Shown: positions 25,181 through 35,058, numbered from the stretch's first letter. The stretch is DNA of 64,000 bases from Alistipes sp. (GCA_017399485.1 JAFQCA010000007.1:62001-126000); one strand, 5' to 3'. Program-made: numbers and translations. Notes: a model not told the origin generated them from the letters alone.

Positions 25181-28100
25181 AAGAACAGATATAAAGAAGG
25201 TTATGGTAATCGGCTCAGGTCCGATTGTCATTGGTCAGGCCGCAGAGTTCGACTATGCAGGTACACAGGCGTGCTTGGCACTTAAGGAGGAGGGTTATGA
25301 GGTTATACTTGTGAACTCAAACCCCGCAACAATTATGACCGATACCAACATCGCCGATAAGGTTTATATGGAGCCTTTGACGTTGGAGTATGTAGCAAAG
25401 ATTGTACGCTATGAGCGTCCTGATGCTATCGTGCCGGGTTTGGGCGGTCAGACAGGTCTTAATTTGGCCGTGCAGTTGGCTAAAAAGGGTGTTTTGGATG
25501 AGTGTCACGTTGAGATTCTCGGAACATCATTTACAAGTATTGAGGAGGCTGAGGATAGAGAACTCTTCAAAGAGTTGTGTTTGAGAATCGGTGAGCCTGT
25601 GTTGCCCTCGATTGTGGTAAATACAATGGAGGACGGTGTTAAGGCTGCTGAGGAGATTGGCTATCCTGTTGTGTTGCGTCCTGCATTTACACTTGGTGGA
25701 ACAGGTGGCGGTTTTGCCGATAACGAGGAGGAGTTACGTGAGATTATGCGCAATGCTCTTGTCCTTTCACCCGTACATCAGGTACTGGTGGAGAAGAGTA
25801 TCAAGGGCTACAAGGAGATAGAGTTTGAGGTGATGCGTGATAAGAACGATACCGCTATCGCTATCTGTAGTATGGAGAATATTGACCCCGTGGGAATACA
25901 TACGGGAGACTCAATGGTTATTGCTCCTGCGCAGACTTTGACCGATAAGGAGTATCAGTTGTTGCGTGGTAGCGCATTGAAGATTATCCGTGCATTGAAG
26001 ATTGAGGGCGGATGTAACGTACAGTTCGCTTTGGACCCCTTGTCGTTCAATTACTATATTATTGAGGTTAATCCGCGTGTATCGCGTTCATCGGCTTTGG
26101 CATCAAAGGCGAGTGGTTTCCCGATTGCCCGTGTGACAGCAAAGATTGCTGTTGGTCTTACTCTGGACGAGATTATGCTTTCAGGTCGTCCTGCTTGCTT
26201 CGAGCCGGCTTTGGACTATGTGGTGTTGAAGGTTGCCCGTTTCCCGTTTGACAAGTTTAGCGATGCTTCGAATGAGTTGGGTACTCAGATGAAGGCTACG
26301 GGCGAGGTTATGAGTATAGGCCGCACTATCGAGGAGGGTATATTAAAGGCGTTACGCTCTTTGGAGACAGGTGTTTGCCATATTCATAATAAGAAGTTTG
26401 ATGATTGGCAGAATGACGCTCTGTTGGAGTATATCCGTAAGGGTACCGATGATAGAGTGTATGCTATTGCACAGTTAATCCGTAATGGTGTCGATTTGTT
26501 GATTATATACAACCATACCAAGATTGATATGTTGTTCTTGGAGAAGTTCAAGAATATTGTCGAGATGGAGAAGGTTGTGGCAGCCAATGTAGGTGATGTG
26601 AATGTTCTGCGCGAGGCAAAGCGTATGGGCTTCAGCGATAAGTTTATCGGACAGTTGTGGAATAAGTCGGAGGCCGAGATGTTCCAGATGCGTAAGGCTG
26701 AGAAGATATTCCCCGTATATAAGATTATCGACTCTTGCGCAGGTGAGATAGATACCTATGTACCCTACTTCTACTCAACTTATGAGCAGGAGAACGAGTC
26801 GTTGCGTAGTGAGCGCAAGAAGATTCTTGTGTTGGGTTCTGGCCCGATTCGTATCGGTCAGGGTGTGGAGTTCGACTATTCGACAGTACACGCTATATGG
26901 ACTATCAAGGATGCAGGTTATGAGGCTATAATTATCAATAACAACCCCGAAACAGTATCTACGGATTATACTATCAGTGATAAACTCTATTTCGAGCCAT
27001 TGACAGTGGAGGATGTTATGAACGTTGTAGAGTTGGAGCAGCCCGAAGGCATTGTGGTGTCGTTGGGTGGCCAGACTGCTATTAACTTGGCAGAGCCTTT
27101 GGCTGATTTGGGTGTAAACATCATTGGTACAGGTATTCAGGCTATTAACAATGCTGAGGACCGTAAGTGCTTTGAGCGTATTATGAATGAGGTTGGTATT
27201 CCTCAGCCCGAAGCAGAGGCTGTTACGGATATTGAGGCAGGAGTTCGTGCTGCTGCACGTATCGGTTATCCCGTATTGGTGCGCCCGAGTTTCGTGTTGG
27301 GAGGTCGCGCAATGCAGATTGTAGCAAACGAGGAGACTCTGCGCCACTATTTGCGCTCGGCGGTAGAGATTAACGAGAAGTCGCCTGTATTGGTTGATAA
27401 GTATATTCAGGGTAAGGAGTTGGAGGTTGATGCTATCTGCGACGGTAAAGATGTATATATCCCGGGTATTATGGAGCACGTAGAGCGTACAGGTATCCAC
27501 TCTGGAGACTCTATAAGCGTCTACCCCACTTTCAGCGTGAGTCAGCAGGTGAAGGATACTATCATCGGTTATACTCAGCGCCTGGGATTGGCTATTGGTA
27601 TTGTAGGTTTGTTTAATATCCAATTTATTGTAGATGAGGATGATAAGGTGTATGTGATTGAGGTTAATCCTCGTTCTTCACGTACCGTGCCGTTCCTCTC
27701 TAAATCTACGGGCGTGCCTATGGCCAAGATTGCAACTATGGTTATTCTCGGTCATTCACTTAAGGAGCAAGGCATTACTGAGGTGTATGGTAAGGAGAAG
27801 GGTCGTTGGTATGTTAAGTCGCCCGCGTTCTCATTTGCCAAGATTCGTGGTGTAGATTCATACCTCTCACCTGAGATGAAGTCTACGGGTGAGGCTATCG
27901 GTTACGACAAGAGTCTTAATAGAGCGTTGTACAAGTCATTGCGCTCGTCGGGTGTGGCAGTGGCAAACTATGGTACAATCTTCGTGACTATTGCAGATGC
28001 TGATAAGGAGCGAGCATTGCCTCTGATTCGTCGTTTCTACGATTTGGGCTTCAATATCGAGGCTACGAAGGGTACTTGTGAGTTCTTGCGTAATAATGGT

Positions 28101-28355
28101 GTACGTACACGTCACTTGCGTAAATTGAGCGAGGGTAGTTCGGAGATTTATGACGAGTTGCGTAAGGGCCACGTTACCTATGTTATCAATACTATCGATG
28201 TGAATCAGCATAGCACACGTCGTGACGGATATGATATTCGTCGCGCCGCAGCCGAGAACAATGTAACTCTGTTTACAGCGTTGGAGACAGTGAGCGTATT
28301 GCTTGATGTATTGGAGGAGATAACTCTCGGGGTATCAACTATTGATGCTGAATAG
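25173..28355 (+). CDS. carB: Carbamoyl-phosphate synthase large subunit
   Basis: 1060 residues, near the usual 1070. Two homologous ATP-grasp synthetase halves are seen: VMVIGSGPIVIGQAAEFDYAGTQA at the start and ILVLGSGPIRIGQGVEFDYSTVHA near 550. Each is followed by PATIMTD/PETVSTD and by VRPAFTLGGTGGG / VRPSFVLGGRAMQIV. Both glycine-rich ATP loops and the EVNPR metal sites look intact. The C-terminal MGS-like allosteric domain (about 930-1060) is present. It makes carbamoyl phosphate from bicarbonate, ammonia and two ATP. Given the altered CarA, this subunit may work with ammonia directly. It overlaps carA and precedes pyrK by 2 bases. Confidence 0.96.
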   Translation: MPKRTDIKKVMVIGSGPIVIGQAAEFDYAGTQACLALKEEGYEVILVNSNPATIMTDTNIADKVYMEPLTLEYVAKIVRYERPDAIVPGLGGQTGLNLAVQLAKKGVLDECHVEILGTSFTSIEEAEDRELFKELCLRIGEPVLPSIVVNTMEDGVKAAEEIGYPVVLRPAFTLGGTGGGFADNEEELREIMRNALVLSPVHQVLVEKSIKGYKEIEFEVMRDKNDTAIAICSMENIDPVGIHTGDSMVIAPAQTLTDKEYQLLRGSALKIIRALKIEGGCNVQFALDPLSFNYYIIEVNPRVSRSSALASKASGFPIARVTAKIAVGLTLDEIMLSGRPACFEPALDYVVLKVARFPFDKFSDASNELGTQMKATGEVMSIGRTIEEGILKALRSLETGVCHIHNKKFDDWQNDALLEYIRKGTDDRVYAIAQLIRNGVDLLIIYNHTKIDMLFLEKFKNIVEMEKVVAANVGDVNVLREAKRMGFSDKFIGQLWNKSEAEMFQMRKAEKIFPVYKIIDSCAGEIDTYVPYFYSTYEQENESLRSERKKILVLGSGPIRIGQGVEFDYSTVHAIWTIKDAGYEAIIINNNPETVSTDYTISDKLYFEPLTVEDVMNVVELEQPEGIVVSLGGQTAINLAEPLADLGVNIIGTGIQAINNAEDRKCFERIMNEVGIPQPEAEAVTDIEAGVRAAARIGYPVLVRPSFVLGGRAMQIVANEETLRHYLRSAVEINEKSPVLVDKYIQGKELEVDAICDGKDVYIPGIMEHVERTGIHSGDSISVYPTFSVSQQVKDTIIGYTQRLGLAIGIVGLFNIQFIVDEDDKVYVIEVNPRSSRTVPFLSKSTGVPMAKIATMVILGHSLKEQGITEVYGKEKGRWYVKSPAFSFAKIRGVDSYLSPEMKSTGEAIGYDKSLNRALYKSLRSSGVAVANYGTIFVTIADADKERALPLIRRFYDLGFNIEATKGTCEFLRNNGVRTRHLRKLSEGSSEIYDELRKGHVTYVINTIDVNQHSTRRDGYDIRRAAAENNVTLFTALETVSVLLDVLEEITLGVSTIDAE

Positions 28356-28357
28356 TT

Positions 28358-29098
28358 ATGTATAAAAAAGGGATATATAAAGTTGTTGCAAATGCACCTT
28401 TGACACGCGATGTGTATCGTATGGTCTTGGAGGGCAATACGCAATGGATTATACGTCCGGGACAATTTGTAAATATTGAGTTGGACGGCCTGTATTTGCG
28501 CCGTCCAATCTCTATTTGCGATTGGGACGAACATACTATAACGATAATCTACAAGGTCGTAGGTCGCGGCACCGAGCAGATGAGTAAAATGTCTGTAGGT
28601 AAGGAGTTGGATGTGCTTACAGGGCTTGGCAATGGCTTTAATGCCGAGGCTGAGTGCAGTGAGGCTTTGCTCGTCGGAGGTGGTGTTGGAGTGCCCCCAC
28701 TCTATCGTTTGGCTAAGGAGTTGTTGGCTCAAGGCAAGAAGGTGAGTGTAGTGTTGGGTTTCAATACCGCAGCAGAGGTTTTTTATGCTGAAGAGTTTCG
28801 TCAGTTGGGTGCAGAGGTATATGTATCTACCGCAGATGGCTCTGTCGGTGTAAAGGGTTTTGTTACAGATGCTATACGTGAGTCGGGAGTTACATTTGAT
28901 TATTTCTATGCCTGCGGTCCGCTGCCGATGCTAAAAGCCTTGTGTGATAACTGTACACAACGTGGTGAGTTGTCGTTTGAGGAGCGTATGGGTTGCGGAT
29001 TTGGTGCTTGTATGGGCTGTAGTTGCAAGACATTGACGGGAAATAAACGAATCTGCAAGGAGGGGCCCGTGATGCGTCGAGAGGAGATAATTTGGTAA
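28358..29098 (+). CDS. pyrK: Dihydroorotate dehydrogenase electron-transfer subunit
   Basis: 246 residues. PyrK passes electrons from the class 1B dihydroorotate dehydrogenase PyrD to NAD through FAD and a 2Fe-2S cluster. The FAD domain has RPGQFVNIEL and LYLRRPISICDWD (R-x-x-S/T-x pattern), the NAD domain LLVGGGVGVPPLYRLAKEL, and the cluster motif is C-G-F-G-A-C-M-G-C with a fourth Cys in RICKEGPV. It lies 2 bases after carB and 6 before pyrD, the typical pairing for an NAD-linked PyrD. Confidence 0.96.
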   Translation: MYKKGIYKVVANAPLTRDVYRMVLEGNTQWIIRPGQFVNIELDGLYLRRPISICDWDEHTITIIYKVVGRGTEQMSKMSVGKELDVLTGLGNGFNAEAECSEALLVGGGVGVPPLYRLAKELLAQGKKVSVVLGFNTAAEVFYAEEFRQLGAEVYVSTADGSVGVKGFVTDAIRESGVTFDYFYACGPLPMLKALCDNCTQRGELSFEERMGCGFGACMGCSCKTLTGNKRICKEGPVMRREEIIW

Positions 29099-29104
29099 AT
29101 CGGA

Positions 29105-30031
29105 ATGAGTATGGCAAAGTGTTTAGATATGTCGGTGGAGTTGTGCGGCGTGAAGTTGGACAACCCTGTAATCCCTGCAAGCGGAACATTTGGTTTTGGC
29201 AGGGAACATAATGATTTTTACGATATTAATATTCTCGGCTCAATCTCAATAAAAGGTACTACCCGCGAGGCTCGTTTCGGTAATCCTACACCCCGTATTG
29301 CAGAGTGCCGTGCAGGCTTGATTAACTCTGTGGGCTTGCAGAATCCCGGAGTGGATGCTGTCGTAGCGCAGGAGTTGCCACGCTTGAGAAAGATTTTCCG
29401 CAAGCCTATTATAGCCAATATCAGCGGATTCTCGATTGATGAATATGTGGAGTGTTGCTCGAAGATTGATAAGGAGGAGCAAGTGGCTATCATTGAGGTT
29501 AATGTATCGTGCCCCAACGTGCATAATGGCGGTATGAGTTTTGGTACGCAACCCGAAATGGCTGCGGAGGTAACACGTGCCGTTAAGGCTGTAACAATGA
29601 AGCCCGTGTTTGTTAAGTTGAGTCCTAATGTTACCGATATTGTAGCGATTGCAAAGGCGTGTGAGGAGGCTGGTGCTGATGGTATATGCTTGATTAATAC
29701 GTTGCTCGGTATGCGAATCGATATCAAGCGTCGTCGTCCCGTTATCGCCAATAAGATGGGCGGATTCTCGGGCCCTGCGGTATTCCCTGTTGCAGTGCGT
29801 ATGGTGTATCAGGTGGCTAAGGCTTGTAATATTCCCGTTATGGGATGCGGTGGCGTAGAGTCGGCAGAGGATGTTATCGAGATGATGATGGCTGGTGCTA
29901 CGGCGGTGCAGGTTGGCGCCGCGAATCTGAAAAACCCTTATGCTTGCAAGCAGATAATAGAGGATTTGCCTGTTGTGATGGAGCAGTTGGGTATTGAGCG
30001 CTTGAGCGATATCATAGGTATTGTAGAGTAA
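29105..30031 (+). CDS. pyrD: Dihydroorotate dehydrogenase class 1B, catalytic subunit
   Basis: 308 residues. FMN-binding TIM-barrel enzyme that oxidises dihydroorotate to orotate. VKLDNPVIPASGTFGFG and NSVGLQNPG are the opening motifs. The catalytic base is the Cys in NVSCPNVHNGG, which marks class 1 (class 2 uses Ser). VKLSPNVTDI, INTLLGM, GGFSGPAVFPVA and GCGGVESAEDVIEMMMAGATAVQVGAA complete the FMN site. An alternative ATG lies two codons in. It is the last gene of the operon, and a strong terminator follows 20 bases after the stop. Confidence 0.96.
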   Translation: MSMAKCLDMSVELCGVKLDNPVIPASGTFGFGREHNDFYDINILGSISIKGTTREARFGNPTPRIAECRAGLINSVGLQNPGVDAVVAQELPRLRKIFRKPIIANISGFSIDEYVECCSKIDKEEQVAIIEVNVSCPNVHNGGMSFGTQPEMAAEVTRAVKAVTMKPVFVKLSPNVTDIVAIAKACEEAGADGICLINTLLGMRIDIKRRRPVIANKMGGFSGPAVFPVAVRMVYQVAKACNIPVMGCGGVESAEDVIEMMMAGATAVQVGAANLKNPYACKQIIEDLPVVMEQLGIERLSDIIGIVE

Positions 30032-30051
30032 TTGATACAAGAGGATTGATA

Positions 30052-30089
30052 GGCTGCACAATCAGTAAATGGTTGTGCAGCCTTTTTTT
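30052..30089 (+). terminator. Terminator of the pyrC-pyrD operon
   Basis: A perfect 10-bp stem (30052-30061 with 30073-30082) and an 11-base loop are followed by seven Ts. Confidence 0.92.
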
Positions 30090-30124
30090 GTGCAATAATG
30101 TGGTGTAAATTGACGTTTATTGAG

Positions 30125-30132
30125 TAACTTTG
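30125..30132 (+). promoter_or_regulatory. -7 element of the DUF4294 gene
   Basis: TAACTTTG matches TAnnTTTG exactly, 17 bases before the ATG. The -33 region is not convincing. Confidence 0.5.
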
Positions 30133-30148
30133 TTAAAAATACTCTTCT

Positions 30149-30718
30149 ATGCGACTCTGGTTGATTGCTCTGTTATTAGTGTTGTGTGTTGTTCCCGATG
30201 CGGGGGCGCAACGCACACGAGGTGCTATACGTCAGGGGCTTGTGAAAGATGGTAATGAGGAGATTTTACAAGTGGATATTCTCTCTGTGCCGGTGTTTAG
30301 TCGCCCGATAGATATGCGTCGATATCAGAAGTTGGTTGCGGCAGTAAGGAAGGTATATCCGTTGGCGCAGACGGCAAAGAATATGATGCGTGAAATGGAG
30401 GATACCCTACTGACGATGAGTAAGGCTGAACAGAATAAATATATCAAGCAGTGTTATAAGCAGGTGCTTGATGAATATACTCCCGTAGTGAAGCGAATGA
30501 CACGCACGCAGGGCAAGGTGTTAGTAAAATTGATTGACCGCGAGACTGAATATACGGCCTACGGTGTTATCAAGGAGTTTCGAGGTGGCTTTGTTGCAAG
30601 TTTCTGGCAGGGAATAGGTAAGATTTTTGGCCAAAACCTTAAAGCGCAATACGATAAAGAGGTCGAAGACAGAGTGCTGGAACAGATTGTAGTCTATTAC
30701 GAAGCAGGCTTGCTGTGA
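30149..30718 (+). CDS. DUF4294 family exported protein
   Basis: 189 residues: a signal peptide (ending DAGAQ), then the DUF4294 pattern YQKLVAAVRKVYPLAQTAKNMMREMEDTL, followed by VKRMTRTQGKVLVKLIDRETEYTAYGVIKEFRGGFVASFWQGIGKIFGQNLKAQYD. The family is restricted to Bacteroidetes and has no assigned function; it is probably periplasmic. It has its own -7 element and stands alone between the pyr operon and a convergent LytTR gene. Confidence 0.88.
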   Translation: MRLWLIALLLVLCVVPDAGAQRTRGAIRQGLVKDGNEEILQVDILSVPVFSRPIDMRRYQKLVAAVRKVYPLAQTAKNMMREMEDTLLTMSKAEQNKYIKQCYKQVLDEYTPVVKRMTRTQGKVLVKLIDRETEYTAYGVIKEFRGGFVASFWQGIGKIFGQNLKAQYDKEVEDRVLEQIVVYYEAGLL

Positions 30719-30776
30719 TTTTGTGCTTACCCTACCCTGCTTGTAAATGTATGTATGATAGATATTTTGTCGTCTG

Positions 30777-31703
30777 TTATTCTGATACAGGCTCCGTGGT
30801 CTCACCCGCCTTTGGTCGCTTGGCTAAAATGGCGGCGTTGCAACTATCGATTTTCTCGATTAGATTCTTAAAATAACTCTTCGATACGGGAATGGGTTTT
30901 ATGCTATTGTTTGTAAGAACAATATAACGCGCCTTGCCCTCCTTGCGAATGTGATTAATATTTACAACATTGACCATATATGAACGGTGGCATCGTACCA
31001 TACTCGTGTCGGCGAGACTCTCCTCGATGGTTTTGGTGCGACAACGTAGCATATAGGATTGTAGTTTGCCTTGATTCTCATAATATATCTTGACGTAGTT
31101 GTCTTGTGACTCCATATAATATAAAGAATCAGAGTTGATGGTTAGTTTGAGCGTACCGTTGTAATCATAAAGATTGACCAGCGAAGGATATGCTACCGAA
31201 GGCTCGTTGGCCAATGCTAATTCGTATTGTAACATCTGCAACTCCTCGTTTTTTGCCTTGTACGCAGCGTATAGCGTTATTATGGTATATGGAATTACCA
31301 TAATAAGCAGAATACATCCAAAAGCCTTAAAGAGTATGTGCCACATATTATCCTCTATGGGGGTGATGAAGACGTATGTGAAATAGGTATAAAATAGAGA
31401 TATGATTATAATCTCGGCAATAACCCATAATACATATTGTATCAATGTTAGGTTACGGCGGCTTTGGATGGCATAGATGGCTAATTTGCTGATGAAGAGA
31501 AATGCCACGGCAACCAAATAGAATGCTATGGTCATACCCAAATGCTCAGCGTTCTTGAAACTGAACCACGCCGTCATCGAAAAAGGCGTATAGATGAGCA
31601 TAAAGAGTATAGAAAAGGTCAATATGAATACAACAGACCCTAATAAGTATCGTCTGTCGAGTAGAAACTTGGGAATATCGTAGTTTTTATATAATTTTGC
31701 CAT
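30777..31703 (-). CDS. Membrane-bound LytTR transcriptional regulator
   Basis: 308 residues. Four hydrophobic segments lie in the first half (about 18-42, 55-78, 88-112 and 125-148). The C-terminal LytTR DNA-binding domain spans about 185-290: LTINSDSLYYMESQDNYVKIYYENQGKLQSYMLRCRTKTIEESL, then MVRCHRSYMVNVVNI and ISVSKSYF-like PIPVSKSYFKNLIEKI. There is no receiver domain, so this is the membrane-LytTR type found widely in Bacteroidetes, where the signal is thought to be sensed by the membrane part. It is divergent from fabH, 225 bases apart. Confidence 0.88.
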   Translation of the reverse strand: MAKLYKNYDIPKFLLDRRYLLGSVVFILTFSILFMLIYTPFSMTAWFSFKNAEHLGMTIAFYLVAVAFLFISKLAIYAIQSRRNLTLIQYVLWVIAEIIIISLFYTYFTYVFITPIEDNMWHILFKAFGCILLIMVIPYTIITLYAAYKAKNEELQMLQYELALANEPSVAYPSLVNLYDYNGTLKLTINSDSLYYMESQDNYVKIYYENQGKLQSYMLRCRTKTIEESLADTSMVRCHRSYMVNVVNINHIRKEGKARYIVLTNNSIKPIPVSKSYFKNLIEKIDSCNAAILAKRPKAGETTEPVSE

Positions 31704-31840
31704 ATAAGTTTTCGGTTAAATTCCGTTGCAAAGATTGTAAAATTACTTCAAAAAACATAATTTTTACCACAGATAATGGCATTTTCGTCACAAAAGCAGA
31801 GTATCTACCGCACGTAAGAGGTGTTTGAGAGTGGTTTGAA

Positions 31841-31848
31841 TATTTTTG
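31841..31848 (+). promoter_or_regulatory. -7 element upstream of fabH
   Basis: TATTTTTG matches TAnnTTTG, 80 bases before the fabH ATG. A TTTG at 31824-31827 is too close (13 bases) to be a normal -33 element. Confidence 0.5.
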
Positions 31849-31928
31849 CATCGTGTTCTTGTGAGACGCTTTTTGAGGGGACGTAAAGAACAAAAAAAAG
31901 TATTTACCGTAAAACATTTTTTTTGAAG

Positions 31929-32882
31929 ATGAAAATTATTGGAACAGGTAGGGCGCATCCTGCTAAAGTGGTTACCAATGCTATGCTTGAAGAGTTTCTC
32001 GATACGAGCAATAAGTGGATTGTCGAGAGAACAGGAATATCGGAGCGAAAACTCATCACCAACGAGCGGTTGGAGGAGTTGGCTGTTAAGGCGTCGCTTT
32101 TAGCGATTGAGGATGCAGGGCTTAAACCTAAGGATATTGACTATATAATATGTTCAAATGTGGTGAATGAATATATCACCCCATCTTTGAGTTGTATAGT
32201 GCAAGGTGCTATCGGCGCGAAGTGCGCTTGTGTCGATGTCAATGTTGCTTGTGCCGGCTTTGTTTATGCACTCGATATGGCAGATGATAGGATTAAGTGT
32301 GGTAAGGCAAAAAATATTCTTGTTCTGGCTGCCGAAGAGCCTACAAGAATGGTTGATTGGTCAGACCGTGCAACGTGTGTGCTCTTTGGAGATGGTGCGG
32401 GCGCAGTGGTAGTTACCGAGGGCGAAGGATATATGGGTTCTCGCCTATCGGCTGTAAGTATGACCGATAGTTTACATTATATGCGTTGTTTAGAGCCTAC
32501 TCCATATATTACAAAGGAGGAGTTGAGCGCCCCGATGTATATGAATGGTCGTCAGGTATTCAAGACGGCAGTGATGTTGTCGTCGCGTGATATAAAGGCT
32601 CTGCTTGCCGACGAGGGATTAGCCCCAGAGGATATAAAATATTATATACTTCATCAGGCTAATATGCGAATCATAGAGGCTGTTGCCAACCATATGGAGT
32701 TGGATATGTCATACTTTCCGCATAATGTGGAGTATTGTGGTAATACATCATCGGCAAGTGTGGCTCTATTGTTGGATGAGTTGCATCGTGCAGGTAAATT
32801 ACAACGTGGCGATAAGTTGATATTAAGTGCTTTTGGAGCAGGATTCACTACGGGTACCTGCCTGATAGAGTGGACAAAATAG
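31929..32882 (+). CDS. fabH: 3-oxoacyl-ACP synthase III
   Basis: 317 residues from the ATG at 31929 (a TTG two codons earlier is less likely). KAS III starts fatty acid synthesis by condensing acetyl-CoA with malonyl-ACP. The triad is Cys108 in VNVACAGFVYAL, His in ILHQANMRI and Asn in CGNTSSAS. WIVERTGISER and LFGDGAGAVVV are also typical. It is the first gene of fabH-fabF-fabG; acpP and fabD are not in the cluster. Confidence 0.94.
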   Translation: MKIIGTGRAHPAKVVTNAMLEEFLDTSNKWIVERTGISERKLITNERLEELAVKASLLAIEDAGLKPKDIDYIICSNVVNEYITPSLSCIVQGAIGAKCACVDVNVACAGFVYALDMADDRIKCGKAKNILVLAAEEPTRMVDWSDRATCVLFGDGAGAVVVTEGEGYMGSRLSAVSMTDSLHYMRCLEPTPYITKEELSAPMYMNGRQVFKTAVMLSSRDIKALLADEGLAPEDIKYYILHQANMRIIEAVANHMELDMSYFPHNVEYCGNTSSASVALLLDELHRAGKLQRGDKLILSAFGAGFTTGTCLIEWTK

Positions 32883-32911
32883 TAGGAAATAGAAAAGAAC
32901 GATAGATATAA

Positions 32912-34162
32912 ATGGAACGTAGAGTTGTTATTACGGGTTTGGGCGTTATTACACCCGTAGGAAATTGTGTTGCGGATTTTTGGAACAATTTGGTTGCCGG
33001 TCATTGCGGAATAGATAAGATTAAGGGTTATGAGGAGTATGAGTTGCCAATTCACGTGGCAGGGCAAGTGAAGGATTTTGACCCTGCGGCAAATGGTTTG
33101 GATGCAGGCAATGTGCGACGTAGTGATGTATATTGTCAGTTTGCTATGGCGGCAGCATATCAGGCGATGATGGATAGCGGTTTGGTGAGTGGCGAGAATA
33201 TCGCGCCTGAGCGATTGGGTACATATATAGGCTCTGGTATCGGAGGTATGCAGACATTTGTCGCCGAGACCAAGAAATTGCTTGAGGAGGGTGTACACCG
33301 TATCTCTCCCCTATTTGTGCCGATGATGATTGGTAATATTGCTTCGGGTAATGTGGCAATTAAGTATAATGCGCAGGGTGTGTGCTTGCCCGTTGTGACG
33401 GCTTGTGCTACGGGTACTCACGCCATAGGTGAGGCGTATCGCGCAATCAAGCACGGTTATGCCGATGCAATTATTGCAGGTGGCGCTGAGGCGTCGGTGC
33501 ATCCGTTGGCTATTGGAGGTTTTGCCAATAGTAAGGCTTTGTCACGTTCGGAGGACCCAAAGAAGGCGTCGTTGCCGTTTAACTTGAATCGTGGAGGTTT
33601 TGTGATGGCCGAAGGTGCAGGTGTAATGGTCATAGAGTCGTTGGAGAATGCTCAAAAGCGTGGCGCGAAGATTTATGCCGAGGTTGTCGGTTATGGTAAT
33701 AGTTGTGATGCTCATCACTACACTGCCCCACGTCCTGATGGATTGGCCGCATCGCGTGCGATAAAGCAGTCGCTTGATGAGGCTGGCTTTGATGCCGAGA
33801 AGAATTTGTTGTATATAAATGCACACGGAACGGGTACACCGCTGAATGATAAATCGGAGACGGTGGCCATAAAACTCGCTTTGGGTGAGGAGGCGGCCCG
33901 CAAGGCAATGATTAGTTCTACGAAGTCGATGACAGGTCATATGTTGGGTGCTACGGGCGCTGTGGAGTTGGTGGCGTCGACATTGACACTCCAGAATGGC
34001 ATCGTGACACCGACTATCGGTTTGGATACACCCGACCCGGAGTGTGATTTGGATTATGTGCCCAACGTGGCTCGCAAGGCCGATGTGACAATTGCTATCT
34101 CTAACTCGTTGGGATTCGGAGGTCACAATGGATGCGTGGCCTTGCGTAAATGGAGCGAATAG
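32912..34162 (+). CDS. fabF: 3-oxoacyl-ACP synthase II
   Basis: 416 residues. KAS II elongates acyl-ACP with malonyl-ACP. The nucleophile is Cys165 in VVTACATGTHAIGEA. The two catalytic His are in INAHGTGTPLND and MTGHMLGATGAVE, and the C-terminal loop reads ISNSLGFGGHNGCVAL. GVITPVGN near the start is the usual opening. It lies 29 bases after fabH. Its product and that of fabH feed the FabG reductase encoded next. Confidence 0.95.
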   Translation: MERRVVITGLGVITPVGNCVADFWNNLVAGHCGIDKIKGYEEYELPIHVAGQVKDFDPAANGLDAGNVRRSDVYCQFAMAAAYQAMMDSGLVSGENIAPERLGTYIGSGIGGMQTFVAETKKLLEEGVHRISPLFVPMMIGNIASGNVAIKYNAQGVCLPVVTACATGTHAIGEAYRAIKHGYADAIIAGGAEASVHPLAIGGFANSKALSRSEDPKKASLPFNLNRGGFVMAEGAGVMVIESLENAQKRGAKIYAEVVGYGNSCDAHHYTAPRPDGLAASRAIKQSLDEAGFDAEKNLLYINAHGTGTPLNDKSETVAIKLALGEEAARKAMISSTKSMTGHMLGATGAVELVASTLTLQNGIVTPTIGLDTPDPECDLDYVPNVARKADVTIAISNSLGFGGHNGCVALRKWSE

Positions 34163-34187
34163 TAACTTAAAACTTAATATAGATAGT

Positions 34188-34934
34188 ATGAAACTTTTGC
34201 AAGGAAAGGTGGCTCTTGTAACGGGTGCTGCCAGAGGTATAGGTAAGGCTATTGCACTGCGTTTTGCTGAACAGGGTGCCGATGTGGCTTTTACCGATTT
34301 GGAGATAAATGAGGCTGCCGAGCAGACTCTCGCAGAGTTGGAGGCATTGGGCGTTAAGGCGAAGGCTTATGCATCGAATGCAGCATCATTTGAGGAGTCG
34401 CACGAGGTGGTGAAGCAGATTGTGGAGGATTTTGGTCGTATCGATGTGTTGGTTAATAATGCGGGTATTACGAAGGATGGCTTGATGATGCGTATGTCGG
34501 AGGCACAATGGGACGCCGTAATCAATGTAAATCTGAAGTCGGCTTTCAACTTTATACACGCTGTAACGCCCATTATGGCAAAGCAACGCGGTGGCTCAAT
34601 TATCAATATGTCATCCGTTGTGGGTGTTTCGGGTAATGCAGGCCAGTGCAATTATTCGGCATCGAAGGCAGGTATGATTGGCTTGGCGAAGTCTATCGCC
34701 AAGGAGATGGGACCGCGTGGTATTCGTGCAAACGCTATTGCTCCAGGATTTATCATTACCGAGATGACCAATAAATTGCCGCAGGAGGTGCGTGATGCTT
34801 GGAATCAGCAGATACCTTTGCGACGTGGTGGTACGCCTGAAGATGTGGCCAATGTGGCGTTATTTTTGGCGAGCGACCTTTCGTCATACGTCAGCGGACA
34901 GGTTATCCACTGCTGTGGTGCAATGAATTGCTAA
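34188..34934 (+). CDS. fabG: 3-oxoacyl-ACP reductase
   Basis: 248 residues from the ATG at 34188; an upstream in-frame extension into fabF is not needed. The NADPH fold is VALVTGAARGIGKAIA, then VLVNNAGITKDGLMMRM, and the catalytic Ser in NMSSVVGVSGNAGQ with Tyr-x-x-x-Lys in NYSASKAGMIGLAK. Substrate-lid residues RGIRANAIAPGFI follow. The C-terminus GQVIHCCGAMNC fits the Bacteroidetes form of the usual G-Q-V-x-x-x-x-G-G-M end. It closes the fab unit. A palindromic element and a terminator follow. Confidence 0.95.
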   Translation: MKLLQGKVALVTGAARGIGKAIALRFAEQGADVAFTDLEINEAAEQTLAELEALGVKAKAYASNAASFEESHEVVKQIVEDFGRIDVLVNNAGITKDGLMMRMSEAQWDAVINVNLKSAFNFIHAVTPIMAKQRGGSIINMSSVVGVSGNAGQCNYSASKAGMIGLAKSIAKEMGPRGIRANAIAPGFIITEMTNKLPQEVRDAWNQQIPLRRGGTPEDVANVALFLASDLSSYVSGQVIHCCGAMNC

Positions 34935-35058
34935 GCGAAGCGTACATAAGACTATTTTGGTATCTGCCTTGTTCGTAAACTCCTCACATACGCATAGTAT
35001 GCTGCGGGTTTGCTCACTGCGAGCATCTTCAAAATAGCCTCATTATCTACACTTCGAT
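34935..35058. repeat. Intergenic palindromic element, copy 1 (after fabG)
   Basis: A roughly 124-base imperfect inverted repeat starts directly after the fabG stop. Outer arms are GCGAAGCGTA (34935-34944) against TACACTTCGA. Middle arms are CTATTTTG against CAAAATAG. The core is CTCACATACGCATAGTATG around 34983-35001. It shares its layout and core with the elements at 38904-38999 and 60449-60566. Confidence 0.7.

Noticed and set aside
34092-34187. A longer fabG start inside fabF
   Set aside because: FabG proteins begin directly before the VALVTGAARGIG motif; the ATG at 34188 gives the usual length.
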